This document shows, piece by piece, positions 54,431 through 64,000 of a stretch of 64,000 bases of DNA. Where the stretch lies: the NCBI GenBank assembly GCA_029547045.1, contig JAKPQL010000077.1, positions 1 to 64,000 on the forward strand, in the 5' to 3' direction. The position numbers were made by a program, and so were the translations under genes. Positions within the stretch are counted from its first letter, which is position 1; the number at the start of each line of letters is the position of its first letter. The DNA is from Deltaproteobacteria bacterium. Its GTDB lineage: Bacteria > Desulfobacterota > Desulfomonilia > UBA1062. The notes below the pieces were generated by a model. That model was not told the origin of the DNA. It searched no databases and saw only the letters and a program-made list of their open reading frames with translations.

Positions 54431-55585
54431 ATGACGGCATCACCCAGGGCCCCAGGCCGCGCGGTGAAGATCAAGCAGGGCATCTATGCCCATGTGCCTG
54501 ACCCGCTGCCGCCCCGCCTGGAGTGGACGCCTGCTCTGATGCGGTCCATCTCCGAGGCAGACCGCCTCATCGGGTGGCTGGCCGGCGAAGGGAGGAGGCT
54601 GCCGAACCCCCACCTCCTCATGCGGCCGTTCCTCGCGCGCGAGGCGGTGCTGTCGAGCCGCATCGAGGGCACCCAGGCCACCCTGGGTGAGGTCCTGGCC
54701 GCGGATGCCGGCGCGGCCGTGGGCCGCAGCCCGGACGAGATCAGGGACGTGGCGAACTACGTGGCCGCCCTGGACCACGGGATCGAACGCCTACAGACGC
54801 TCTCGCTCTCCCTGGGGCTGATCCTCGAGATCCACGGCAGGCTCATGCAGGGTTCCGGCAACGGGCTTGCTAGACCTGGGGAGTTCCGCAGCACCCAGAA
54901 CTGGATCGGCTCCCCGGGGTGCTCGCTGGCGGACGCCTCCTACATCCCGCCGCCCCCGGAGATGCTCATGGAGTGCCTGGGCGACCTGGAGACGTTCCTG
55001 CAGGACACCACGCTGCCCCCCCTGGCCCAGATCGCGCTCGCCCACTACCAGTTCGAGGCGATCCACCCCTTCATCGACGGCAACGGCCGCGTGGGGCGGC
55101 TCCTGATCACCCTGTTCCTGGTGGAGCGGGGCGTGCTGCCCACACCGCTGCTGTACCTGAGCGCCTTCTTCGAGGCGACCCGGACCCATTACTACGAGCG
55201 TCTCCGCCGGGTAAGCACTGAGGGCGACTGGGAATCCTGGCTGCTGTACTTCTTCAACGGCGTTGCGCGCCAGGCAGAGGACGCCCTGGACAGGGCAGAG
55301 ACCATCAACGACCTCATGACCCGGTGGCGCCAGGAGGTGGGTCAGATTTCATCAAAGGTCGCCCCGGCTGTCCTGGAACGCCTCGCCGCCAACCCGTACA
55401 TCACGGCCAAGAAGCTCTCCACCGACCTGAACATCGCATTCACCACCGCCCAGCGAACCATCGACAAGATGACGGCCCTGGGCATCCTCAGGGAGATGCG
55501 CCAGGCGAAGCGCGACCGGGTGTACTGCGCCCAGGGGATCCTGGACATCCTGGAACGACCCGCCCGTCTCGTGCCCCTGGGGTGA
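54431..55585 (+). CDS. Fic family protein, N-terminal-inhibited (class II) type with C-terminal winged-helix-like region
   Basis: HPFIDGNGRVGRLL Fic motif; SSRIEGT inhibitory motif; C-terminal AKKLSTDLNIAFTTAQRTIDKMTALGILRE. Confidence 0.93.
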   Translation: MTASPRAPGRAVKIKQGIYAHVPDPLPPRLEWTPALMRSISEADRLIGWLAGEGRRLPNPHLLMRPFLAREAVLSSRIEGTQATLGEVLAADAGAAVGRSPDEIRDVANYVAALDHGIERLQTLSLSLGLILEIHGRLMQGSGNGLARPGEFRSTQNWIGSPGCSLADASYIPPPPEMLMECLGDLETFLQDTTLPPLAQIALAHYQFEAIHPFIDGNGRVGRLLITLFLVERGVLPTPLLYLSAFFEATRTHYYERLRRVSTEGDWESWLLYFFNGVARQAEDALDRAETINDLMTRWRQEVGQISSKVAPAVLERLAANPYITAKKLSTDLNIAFTTAQRTIDKMTALGILREMRQAKRDRVYCAQGILDILERPARLVPLG

Positions 55586-55935
55586 GTGGATATCGGGGTG
55601 AAAAACGGGCACACGACCCAGATGATGTGTTTGAATAGGATCTCTGAAGGAACCAAGGATCGTCCTGTTGCTTTGAACTCATAGTTCCTCATGTCTTGAA
55701 GTCAACCTGAAGATTTCGCAAAAGAATCGTTGATTCTTCCATCTCAACGAAAGCAGAGATCATGCACTAAAAAAAGGCAGCAGGGTGAGGCGGCTTCTTC
55801 AAACCCATTGATCCCGGGCCGCAAGTGACGGTTCAAAGGAGATCGGCTTCCAGCGTTGACTTGGGATCAAGATCATCTCTTCTGTGGTGTTCTGAGAAAT
55901 TCATCTTTGCAAGGAGCGCCTGTCAGGGCAGGAGC

Positions 55936-56643
55936 TCATGCAATCGCATGAAAAGGCATGTTCGTCTCAGGGTTTTCCGGGACAGGTTCCGTGGGCTCTT
56001 CCCTATCAGACCCTTGGACCTCTTCCTGGCCCTGGTCCTGCTGTTCGAAGGCGGCCTGCATGTCGGCCATCCTCTCCTGGGAAGCCTCTGTCCGGGCATG
56101 CTGCGCCTTCTGTGCCGCCGCCGCGGCCACGGCCCGGTCCTGGGCGCTGGGATCGGCAGGCGCCAGGGCCGAGGCCCTGACCCGCTGCATCTTCTGGATG
56201 GTCTGTTCGGGGTCGTTCTCCGAGGAGGTATCGATGCTCACCTCTCCGCCCACGGCGTAGATCCTGCCGTCAGGTCCCCGCTGATACTGATACTTCACCC
56301 CTCCCCGGATCAGCCCGCCGCCTGCGGCCATGTGGGCCATCTCGTGGGCCCTGACCTTCTGGTCCCGCTGCGCGAGCTGCTGGACCTGCCTGCGCTCCTC
56401 GTTGGAGAGTTCCTCCGTGCCCTTGTTTTCTTCGAAGTCGTTTTTCAACTCGTTCGTCCTGTCAGACCCGGATATGGTCCCTGTCCGGTCATAGACGGGG
56501 TTGCGGGACTCCGGCGAGCCGATGCGCACAGCATCGTCTCCCCGGGGCACAGACCCTGGGCAGGACGGCGCCTCCCGGGACAGGGACTGATCCCGCGGAC
56601 AGCTCTGGTATACGCTCTCAGGGCTGATGGGCAGTATCTTCAT
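55936..56643 (-). CDS. SprA-related putative metalloprotease
   Basis: RAHEMAHMAAGGGLIRGGVKYQYQRGPDGRIYAVGGEVSIDTS (HExxH) typical of SprA-related family. Confidence 0.85.
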   Translation of the reverse strand: MKILPISPESVYQSCPRDQSLSREAPSCPGSVPRGDDAVRIGSPESRNPVYDRTGTISGSDRTNELKNDFEENKGTEELSNEERRQVQQLAQRDQKVRAHEMAHMAAGGGLIRGGVKYQYQRGPDGRIYAVGGEVSIDTSSENDPEQTIQKMQRVRASALAPADPSAQDRAVAAAAAQKAQHARTEASQERMADMQAAFEQQDQGQEEVQGSDREEPTEPVPENPETNMPFHAIA

Positions 56644-56721
56644 ACGCTTTCACACGCTGCGCGGAGCACTGTAATAACTGATCGGCACATACTGTTTTCT
56701 AATTACATAGGGCCTTTTCGG

Positions 56722-56744
56722 GAAAAGGAAAGGGGGTGTCCCCC
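56722..56744 (-). terminator. Intrinsic terminator for HD-domain gene
   Basis: Minus strand GGGGG-ACA-CCCCC-TTTCCTTTT. Confidence 0.65.
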
Positions 56745-56766
56745 GTTCATGCCGCGCCGGACCCCC

Positions 56767-57543
56767 TCACGCGAGGGAATAGGTGTCGATGATCCTGCGC
56801 TCGAGCTCGCCCTCTATCCTGGCGATGACCTCCACGTGGCCGGCGATGGACGAGTTCTGGAGCTTGTGCCGCAGGAGCTCGTCCACCTGGAAGATCCCCG
56901 CGGAGTTTGCCAGCGTGATCACCAGCTTCACGGGCCGCTGGTCGCCCTCCTCGATGTCCACCGCGTCCACTGCCTGGGCAGAGATGGAGTGGATGTTCAC
57001 CTTGCCCGCCTCGAAGGGGATGCGCGAGCGACCCTCCTTCATGTCCAGGGCGTCAGCCACCTTGAGGACGCCCGCCTCCACGGTGAGGCAGGTCTCCTTG
57101 GCGTTGTGGGCCACGATGGCGTGCATGACCTCGGCGGTGATGACGGTGAGCGCCGGCTCATTATAGATCCCCTGCAGGAGCTGCCGGCACTTGGGGTAGG
57201 CGAAGATGAGGCTGTGCCGCTCGTGGTCGTTGCGGTGCACCGCGATGCCGATGTCGTGGAGGCAGGAGGCGAGGACCACCACCACCTCGGCGTCGTCCGG
57301 TTCCAGGCCGTGGTTCTTCACCACGCTGGGCTCCACCCCTCCCTTCACCAGCAGGCGGAGTATCCTCAACGCGGCGTTCGCCACGATGCGGATATGGATC
57401 TCGCCGTGGTCGTTGATGCCGCTGCGGTCCACAGCGTTCATGTTGGCGCATTTCCACAGCTGGAGCAGTTCCTGGTCTTCCTGGATGCGCTCCATCAGGA
57501 GTGCGAGCCGGGCATTCTTCTTCGTGGGTAAGTGAAAGCTCAT
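56767..57543 (-). CDS. HD-domain phosphohydrolase-like protein
   Basis: NDHGEIHIRIVANAALRILRLL; VVVLASCLHDIGIAVHRNDHERHSL; KVADALDMKEGRSRIPF. Confidence 0.82.
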   Translation of the reverse strand: MSFHLPTKKNARLALLMERIQEDQELLQLWKCANMNAVDRSGINDHGEIHIRIVANAALRILRLLVKGGVEPSVVKNHGLEPDDAEVVVVLASCLHDIGIAVHRNDHERHSLIFAYPKCRQLLQGIYNEPALTVITAEVMHAIVAHNAKETCLTVEAGVLKVADALDMKEGRSRIPFEAGKVNIHSISAQAVDAVDIEEGDQRPVKLVITLANSAGIFQVDELLRHKLQNSSIAGHVEVIARIEGELERRIIDTYSLA

Positions 57544-57694
57544 GGGGATCCTCCCTTTCACCTGGACGGATACGTACCATATTCCCGGGCACGATGGTAG
57601 TACCGCCGCATGTCCTGCGGCCTGGGTCCCGGCATCGATCCCCGCGCTCCCGGGTATTCCTTGACAGCCGGCCCTCCTCGCCGTACCTACAGGC

Positions 57695-58876
57695 ATGATG
57701 GCGAGAGAGAACGGTATCACCTTTGATTTCGACATGCCCGTGAACAGGCGCAACACCTCGAGCCTCAAGTGGGACCGGTACCGGGGCACGGACACCCTGC
57801 CCCTGTGGGTGGCGGACATGGACTTCCAGGCCCCGCCCGCGGTCCTGGCTACACTGCGGAAGCGCGTGGACCACGGCGTGTTCGGGTACACGCTCCCCTC
57901 GGATGACCTGATGGATGCGGTGCTGGCCATGCTCCGGAGCGCCCATGCCTGGGAGGTCCGGCCCGAGTGGGTCGTGTGGCTGCCCGGGCTTGTCACGGGC
58001 CTGAACGTCGCCTGCCGATGCGTGGGGGAACCTGGTGACGAGATCATGACCACCACCCCTGCCTATCCGCCCTTCCTGAGCGCGCCTTCGATGGCACAAC
58101 GCAGCCTGATCAACGTTCCCCACGTGGCAGAGGCGTCAGGATACGCCTTTGACTTCGATCGCATGGAACGTTCTGCAACGGACCGCACGCGCATGTTCAT
58201 CCTGTGCAACCCGCACAACCCCACTGGCAGGGTCTTCACCAGGGCCGAACTCGAACGTCTGGCAGGATTGTGTCTGAGCGGGGGCATGGTCATCTGTTCG
58301 GACGAGATCCACTGCGGTCTGGTCCTCGACCACGACAAGGCCCACCTCTCCATCGCCGCCTTGGACGGAGAAGTGGCACGCCGGAGCATCACCCTGCTCG
58401 CGCCCAGCAAGACGTACAACCTGCCAGGCCTCGGATGCTCGCTGGCAGTGATCCCGGACAATGACCTGCGCTCACGGTTCAGACAGGTCATGGCCGGCAT
58501 CGTGCCGCATGTCAATGCACTGGGGTTCGCCGCCGCCCTGGCCGCGTACCGCGACTGCGAGGACTGGCGCCTGGAGCTCATCGGCTATCTCCGGGAAAAC
58601 CGCGACCTGGTGGAGTCCTTCGTGGCAAACTCCGGGGGCCTGTCCATGCACCACGTGGAGGCCACCTACCTGGCGTGGATCGACTGCCGGGGCATCGGGC
58701 ACGATGACCCTGCGGCCTTTTTCGAACAGGCCGGGGTGGGCCTGTCCAGCGGCGCTGACTTCGGCACCCCGGGCTTCGTGCGCCTGAACTTCGGGTGCCG
58801 CCGCAGCCTGCTGGACGAAGCGCTCTCCAGGATGGGTTCTGCGCTTGGTCAGCGCGCCGAGGCCCCGGCTCCGTAG
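57695..58876 (+). CDS. PLP-dependent C-S lyase (MalY/PatB family)
   Basis: WVADMDFQAPPAV, ILCNPHNPTGRVFTRAEL, SDEIHCGLVL, LLAPSKTYNLPGLGCS. Confidence 0.93.
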   Translation: MMARENGITFDFDMPVNRRNTSSLKWDRYRGTDTLPLWVADMDFQAPPAVLATLRKRVDHGVFGYTLPSDDLMDAVLAMLRSAHAWEVRPEWVVWLPGLVTGLNVACRCVGEPGDEIMTTTPAYPPFLSAPSMAQRSLINVPHVAEASGYAFDFDRMERSATDRTRMFILCNPHNPTGRVFTRAELERLAGLCLSGGMVICSDEIHCGLVLDHDKAHLSIAALDGEVARRSITLLAPSKTYNLPGLGCSLAVIPDNDLRSRFRQVMAGIVPHVNALGFAAALAAYRDCEDWRLELIGYLRENRDLVESFVANSGGLSMHHVEATYLAWIDCRGIGHDDPAAFFEQAGVGLSSGADFGTPGFVRLNFGCRRSLLDEALSRMGSALGQRAEAPAP

Positions 58877-60108
58877 CGCGCGCCGGCACCGCGCGGCCTG
58901 CCTCCCCGGGTCTTCATGGAATGGCGCTGGGGACTCCTCCCTCGACCTCCCTGGCGGGCCGCCGGGAACAGGCCCTCGGGCCTGGGCCGTGTATAGTCGA
59001 AGCCCGGCAGGACCTTGTGCTCAAGTGCCGCCCCGAGGGCGCACTCGATGGCGTACGCCATGGAGGTGTCCTCGCTGGTGACGAAGGTGAAGGCCTCGCC
59101 CGTCCTGGAAACGCGGCCGGTGCGGCCGATGCGGTGGGTGTACGACTCGGCGGTGTCGGGCATGTCGTAGTTGATGACATGGGTGATGGCCGACACGTCG
59201 ATGCCGCGGGCAGCGATGTCCGTTGCCACGAGGATCTTGTACGACCCGGCGCGGAATCCCTCGATGGCATGCTGCCGCTGGCTCTGCGACAGGTTGCCCT
59301 GCAGGGACGTGGCGCTGAACCCCGAAAGCCCCAGCTGTTCGGCCAGCTTCTTTGCGCGGTGCTTGGTCCGGGTGAACACGAGCACCGAGTCCGTTACGGT
59401 GTGCCGGAGCAACTCCTTGAGCAGGGCCGTTTTCAGATGCTGCTCAACGTGGTAGAGGGCGTGGGATATGGTTTCCACGGGCTTGGTATGGTCGACCTGG
59501 ACCGTGACCGCATCGCGGAGCATGTCGGCGGACAGGCGGCGGATGTCATCGGGCATGGTGGCCGAAAAGAGCAGGTTCTGCCGCTTCATGGGGAGCTGCC
59601 TGACGATCCGGCGGATGTCGGGAAGGAAGCCCATGTCGAACATGCGGTCGGCCTCGTCGATGACCAGGGTCTCCAGGCCGGAGAGGTCGATGGTCTTCCG
59701 GGACAGGTGGTCCAGCAGCCTGCCAGGGCAGGCCACGAGGATCTCAGAGCCGCGCCTGACGGCCTGGACCTGGGGCTCCATGCCCACGCCGCCGATGATG
59801 ACAGAGCTGTGGAGCTTCGTGTTCTTCCCCAGTGCGGTGACGCTCTCGTGTATCTGGACGGCCAGTTCCCGCGTGGGTGCAAGGATCAGGGCCCTGACCC
59901 TGCGGCGCGGGCCGGTCATGAGCCTGTGGAGCAGCGGCAGCGCAAAGGCCGCCGTCTTCCCGGTGCCGGTCTGAGCGAGGCCCAGGACGTCACTTCCGTT
60001 CACGATGTGGGGGATGGACTGTGCCTGGATGGGGGTGGGTGAGGTGTATCCCTGCGCAGCGATTGCAGCAGAGATGTCCGGGTGTAGATTGAAGTGTTCG
60101 AATGTCAT
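58849..60108 (-). CDS. rhlE: DEAD-box RNA helicase, RhlE type
   Basis: AQTGTGKTAAFALPLL, PTRELAVQI, VIDEADRMFDMGFLPDI, SAT motif, HRIGRTGR. Confidence 0.94.
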   Translation of the reverse strand: MTFEHFNLHPDISAAIAAQGYTSPTPIQAQSIPHIVNGSDVLGLAQTGTGKTAAFALPLLHRLMTGPRRRVRALILAPTRELAVQIHESVTALGKNTKLHSSVIIGGVGMEPQVQAVRRGSEILVACPGRLLDHLSRKTIDLSGLETLVIDEADRMFDMGFLPDIRRIVRQLPMKRQNLLFSATMPDDIRRLSADMLRDAVTVQVDHTKPVETISHALYHVEQHLKTALLKELLRHTVTDSVLVFTRTKHRAKKLAEQLGLSGFSATSLQGNLSQSQRQHAIEGFRAGSYKILVATDIAARGIDVSAITHVINYDMPDTAESYTHRIGRTGRVSRTGEAFTFVTSEDTSMAYAIECALGAALEHKVLPGFDYTRPRPEGLFPAARQGGRGRSPQRHSMKTRGGRPRGAGARYGAGASAR

Positions 60109-60556
60109 TGATGCTCCTTTGTATAGTATGTGTCTGGCACTGGGTCTGTGCCCTCGCGGGCAGGCCCGGTCTCCTGAAACCACTGGGATGTTTTTCAGCG
60201 GGAATGCATCGGACTCGTGGCAGATGGGTTCCTGTTCGGTTGTTCGGCTGAATATCTTGATGAATGACGATCCCCTGTTCCCTTGTCCGTTTGCTGATAC
60301 GTCGTGTCGATCATGCCATTTCCATGGTTATCCAGCCTCGTCCCTGAGCACGCACGCGTGCCCTTCTTGTTCTGAAAGACGGGAGGTATCGGCTTATGCC
60401 TCAAAGGCCTGCCGGGTGTCTTCGAGAAAGGGTATTCAGGTAAGACCGACTCGCATTCCAGACTGCGCGTATCACTACGCGCCCCCACGGAGGCTGTCAA
60501 GGAGAAAAGACATTTGGCGGCCGTTTCCCCGGATACGGCGCCTGCCTTGTGCATCT

Positions 60557-62221
60557 TTACGACCGAGGGGGCTCCACGGGCAGGATCCCGGCATCACGGC
60601 CCAGGCCGTCCAGCACCCCTGCATCCCGCAAGTATGGGTCCTTCTTGAAATATACCGTTCCCGCCTCGTCCACCTCCACGGTCCAGTAGAGCAGGAGGAT
60701 GGGAATGGGCCGTGGCAGGTAAACGGTCCTCGTCCTTAGCTCCCCCTTCGCCCTCATGAGCCCGTCCATACCCCAGCGGCTCGGATTGTCCAGCAGCAGC
60801 TCCGCCAGCTCGAAGGGCCTTTCCAGGCGGATGCATCCCGAGCTGAACGTCCTGTCTTCACGGGAAAAGAGCTCCTTGTACGGTGTGTCGTGGAGGTACA
60901 CGAAGTATGCGTTGGGGAACATGATCTTGATGCGGCCCAGGGCGTTCTTCGGGCCCGGTTTCTGCCTGAGCGTGTAGGGAAACCGCTGTCCGGGGTAGCG
61001 CGACCAGTCCACGCTGCTCGGGTCCACCGGCCTTCCCCTGCTGTCCAGGATGGTTAGCCCGTTCTTACTGAGGTATCTCGGGTTCTTCCTGACAGCGGGC
61101 AGGACGTCCTGCTCGAAGATCGTGGGCGGCACCACCCATGCCGGGTTGATCTCCACGTGGGTGATCTCCGACCTGAACACGGGCGTGTCCCGGTAGGGTC
61201 TGCCCACCTGGGCCCTGCAGGAGAAGACGATCCTGCCGTCTTTGCTGTAGAACACGCGGAACCCGGCGATGTCCACCAGGACAAAGGTTTCCTCGACCCC
61301 TCTGAGCACCCACCGCGCGCGTTCGAGGTTCACGCGGATCTGGTCGATGCGGTCCTCCAGGGGCACGTTCATGGCCTCCAAGGTCCCCGCGCCGGCTACC
61401 CCGTCCTGCTTCAGGCCGTGCCTTCGCTGGAAAAGCATGACCGCTCCCTCCAGGGTCTCGTCGAAGACCTCGGGGTCAGCCGGATCCTCCCCGACAGGAT
61501 CGGTGACGGCGAGGCGCCTGCGGAGTGAGGCCACCCGAGGGTCCTTCATGCCCGTCTTCAGCGCAGGTCCGGGTGGAACACTCTCCCAGCCGCCGGTGGC
61601 CCTGAACGCGCGATACCGGGCAAGGGCGTTCTTCAGGCGGTCATAGTAGGGGTGATCGATCCTCCAGCTCCGTGCCGCCTGTGTCAGGGAAGGTGAGTTC
61701 AGGGCGTCCTCCAGGAAGAGGATGGGGTCGGAGCCCCGAACCTGTTGCTTGAGGTTCCACTGCGGATGGTGCGTGACCGGGTCTTCCCTCCCGCAGCTGA
61801 GGTCATGGGCGAGCAGGATGAACGCATCGGTGAGGAGGATGTCGAGGGCTGCCGTGGTCGCTGCGTCGGGGAAGAGCCCGGAGAGGATCTCCTCCTGCAG
61901 GGACCGAATCTCCTCCACGTGATACGCCCTGGGGTCGAGACCCTCGGCGTAGGTTTCCTCAATAGCGGAAAGGAGTTGCTCCACCCAGGCCGGATCGAGC
62001 CATATGGGCCGATACCCGCGACGCTGGTACAGCTCGGACAGGACCAGGGCGGAGGATATCTGACAGGCACCAACGGCCAATCCGCCCTCTGGCGGGCTGC
62101 TGCCGAGCTTTACCTGGATGAGGGCGGCGACCTCGTCTTCGAAGGGGCTGCACAGGCCGGTTTCTGGCATGAGCATCGTGACACCCAGCAGCAGGAGGAA
62201 GAGGGGTAAAATACGCGGCAT
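60557..62221 (-). CDS. L,D-transpeptidase (YcbB/LdtD type) with peptidoglycan-binding domain
   Basis: Signal peptide; AVMLFQRRHGLKQDGVAGAGTLEAMN; catalytic YLHDTPYKELFSREDRTFSSGCIRLE. Confidence 0.93.
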   Translation of the reverse strand: MPRILPLFLLLLGVTMLMPETGLCSPFEDEVAALIQVKLGSSPPEGGLAVGACQISSALVLSELYQRRGYRPIWLDPAWVEQLLSAIEETYAEGLDPRAYHVEEIRSLQEEILSGLFPDAATTAALDILLTDAFILLAHDLSCGREDPVTHHPQWNLKQQVRGSDPILFLEDALNSPSLTQAARSWRIDHPYYDRLKNALARYRAFRATGGWESVPPGPALKTGMKDPRVASLRRRLAVTDPVGEDPADPEVFDETLEGAVMLFQRRHGLKQDGVAGAGTLEAMNVPLEDRIDQIRVNLERARWVLRGVEETFVLVDIAGFRVFYSKDGRIVFSCRAQVGRPYRDTPVFRSEITHVEINPAWVVPPTIFEQDVLPAVRKNPRYLSKNGLTILDSRGRPVDPSSVDWSRYPGQRFPYTLRQKPGPKNALGRIKIMFPNAYFVYLHDTPYKELFSREDRTFSSGCIRLERPFELAELLLDNPSRWGMDGLMRAKGELRTRTVYLPRPIPILLLYWTVEVDEAGTVYFKKDPYLRDAGVLDGLGRDAGILPVEPPRS

Positions 62222-62294
62222 GAAGCCTCACTCTCTCGGACATGCACGGGCATGTCCGCTGCCGGGCGCATTCAGACGCCCGGTACAAGCCCTG

Positions 62295-62879
62295 TCACCA
62301 GTATCGCACGCGTCCGACATCCACGTGGATGAAATCGGAGCCGGGATAATACCCTACACCACCAGCCTTGAGGGACATGGCGATGGATCGGAGCTCGGAC
62401 AGGTTGCACCCGGGCAGCCGGATGTCAGCGGCCTTGGCCTCCATGTGGAGGCTGTTCCTGGCAACGCCGCTGCTGTGGTCCCGGAGCCTGGCATTGGTGA
62501 TCGGCGAGCGGTACCCGGAGATGATGTGCAGGGGTTCTCCGGAACAGGCTCCGTGGTGTATGGCATGGAGAACGTCGAGAAGACCCGTGTCCATGGGGCG
62601 TGTCTCTTCGGTGCGGTGGTCCCGCAGGATGCTGTTTATCTCGGAGAGGGCTTCGGGAAGATACCTGCCCCCAGACCAGTATACCGTTTTGAGGCGTTCA
62701 CCCGTGTGGGTGTTGTAGAGATCCAGCGACCGTTCCAATCCCAGCGGCCCTTTGACGGCTGCATACAGGGCGCCGGGGAAGAGGCACCCTGCCAGGGCCA
62801 GTGCCCCTGCCTTCAAAAAATCCCGGCGGCACAGCCCTCGGCCATGCTCCGGGTGAATGTGTGCATTGGTCCCGTCACT
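62295..62879 (-). CDS. DUF882 / M15-like peptidoglycan endopeptidase with Tat-type signal
   Basis: CRRDFLKAGALALAGCLFPGALYAA; SGYRSPITNARLRDHSSGVARNSLHMEAKAADI...FIHVDVGRVRYW; start MSDG (62879) or 62912. Confidence 0.88.
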   Translation of the reverse strand, partial: SDGTNAHIHPEHGRGLCRRDFLKAGALALAGCLFPGALYAAVKGPLGLERSLDLYNTHTGERLKTVYWSGGRYLPEALSEINSILRDHRTEETRPMDTGLLDVLHAIHHGACSGEPLHIISGYRSPITNARLRDHSSGVARNSLHMEAKAADIRLPGCNLSELRSIAMSLKAGGVGYYPGSDFIHVDVGRVRYW

Positions 62880-63155
62880 CATCGTTTCGGGCAAAATATC
62901 CAATGTATTCATATCCTGTCAACCTGTTTGACCATGGTCATGGCTGATGCGGCCATGTATAGTTGTTTTCTTCGTCACCCATGGCGGGGCCTCAAGGCGA
63001 TTACGTTCCCGTAACTTCAGGTGCTTCCCTGAAGAATTCCCCCTTCCCCCTGCGGGCCGGAGGGTGCTAGAGGGTGGTCAGTGCAGAAGGTGTTTGGTGT
63101 GCAGGGTGCGAAACCCGGACAAGACCACGCTGCTGCATACAGGGACAACTCATCG

Positions 63156-63701
63156 ATGATCATGGATACGCCCCACATGCCCAGGATCGTGGAATCGGAC
63201 CCCCGGTTCCCCCTTGTCCTCCATGCCCTCTCCCTGCACCCCCGGCCCCTGTGGCCGGGGGGCACCACTGCCGTGCCTTCGGCACGGCTCGACCCTGACC
63301 TTTCAAGGGCCCTGCGCAGTGTCCACCACGCAGGCCGGGCAGTCCGGGGCCTGGAAAAGGCGGAGCACCGCCTCGCCCGGGAGGAACAGGGACTGCTCCT
63401 GGCGGACCAGCAGGGTGGGGCGCGGCGGGGGGTGCGCGTCTCCCGCCTCCTCGTCCTGTCGGACGACGGGGCGGAACGCTTCTACCGCAGGGTCGACTCG
63501 CTCCTGCGCCGGCACGGCCCCCGGGTGCTGGCACTGCGCCTCGATGCCGGCGCTTCGACCTTGGGGGAGATGCTCTTCGGACCGGGCCGCATGGCCCGGC
63601 TCATCATGATCGAGCACAAGGAGGCGGTGAGTTCCGTACTCCTGGCACTGGCCGGACAGGGCGCTGCGGGCCCTGTGGATACCGGGTCTCCTAAACAGTA
63701 G
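63156..63701 (+). CDS. Hypothetical protein
   Basis: Continuous ORF from ATG 63156; no family recognised; an antisense ORF also exists. Confidence 0.4.
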   Translation: MIMDTPHMPRIVESDPRFPLVLHALSLHPRPLWPGGTTAVPSARLDPDLSRALRSVHHAGRAVRGLEKAEHRLAREEQGLLLADQQGGARRGVRVSRLLVLSDDGAERFYRRVDSLLRRHGPRVLALRLDAGASTLGEMLFGPGRMARLIMIEHKEAVSSVLLALAGQGAAGPVDTGSPKQ

Positions 63702-63884
63702 GCAACCTGGGATCCATCACCATTTCCTGCACCCGCTCGCTTTACCCTGACATGTCATGATTACTTCGTCTTATAAGGTGTCCGCGGACAAGGAGGAGTG
63801 ACCTCCGTACCCTCTCCGGGGATGTCTGCCGGTATCGGCCATTGATTCTTGTCCCCTGCAGGGATATCATGTGACGGGGTCCCC

Positions 63885-64000
63885 GTGAAGGCACGAAAGG
63901 TCATCCGTCCGGCGAACATCATCACCAAACTGGCCCTGCATACCCTTGCGTTCGCGTTCGCCAGGGTACCGTCGCTGAAACGCCGCATGAGGAACACCGA
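63885..64000 (+). CDS. Hypothetical protein, 3' truncated by window edge
   Basis: GTG-initiated open frame VKARKVIRPANIITKLALHTLAFAFARVPSLKRRMRNT runs off the window. Confidence 0.35.
   Translation, partial: MKARKVIRPANIITKLALHTLAFAFARVPSLKRRMRNT

Noticed and set aside
1-64000. CRISPR arrays, rRNA, transposons, integrases, prophage genes
   Set aside because: None recognised in any frame or by repeat pattern

Overview
This is a gene-dense, GC-rich bacterial chromosomal segment. It is probably a deltaproteobacterium-type anaerobe (Desulfobacterota-like), inferred from desulfoferrodoxin, rubredoxin, rubrerythrin, a flavodiiron protein and several sigma-54 activators. I saw no rRNA, CRISPR array, transposase or phage module. 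There is one tRNA, tRNA-Leu(GAG), immediately upstream of rpmB. Most of the window is core metabolism and informational genes: proC, rarA, DAHP synthase, plsC, RNase J, ftsK, lolA, sirtuin, aroE, def, fmt, rpe, relA/spoT, proS, ispG, rhlE, azlCD. The most interesting segment is about 21.2-28.9 kb. It holds small secreted beta-rich pilin-like proteins, a PapD-like/Ig-like chaperone candidate and a 930-aa usher-like outer-membrane protein, next to an orphan NtrC-type regulator. A shared CTATCA-N3-TGAKAG palindrome and a near-consensus sigma-54 promoter suggest co-regulation. I read this as a possible non-canonical chaperone/usher-like surface-fibre system. Other points of interest: a possible intrinsically terminated ncRNA antisense to the rarA leader; two two-component systems with an exported protein encoded between kinase and regulator; a PerR-like box on the oxygen-defence cluster; a HDOD protein with a three-fold GFEDFL tail motif; an orphan MCE operon with an LWP-repeat protein; and a three-hairpin intergenic array. 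All family calls are from reading the sequence and the supplied ORF translations; no search was run.
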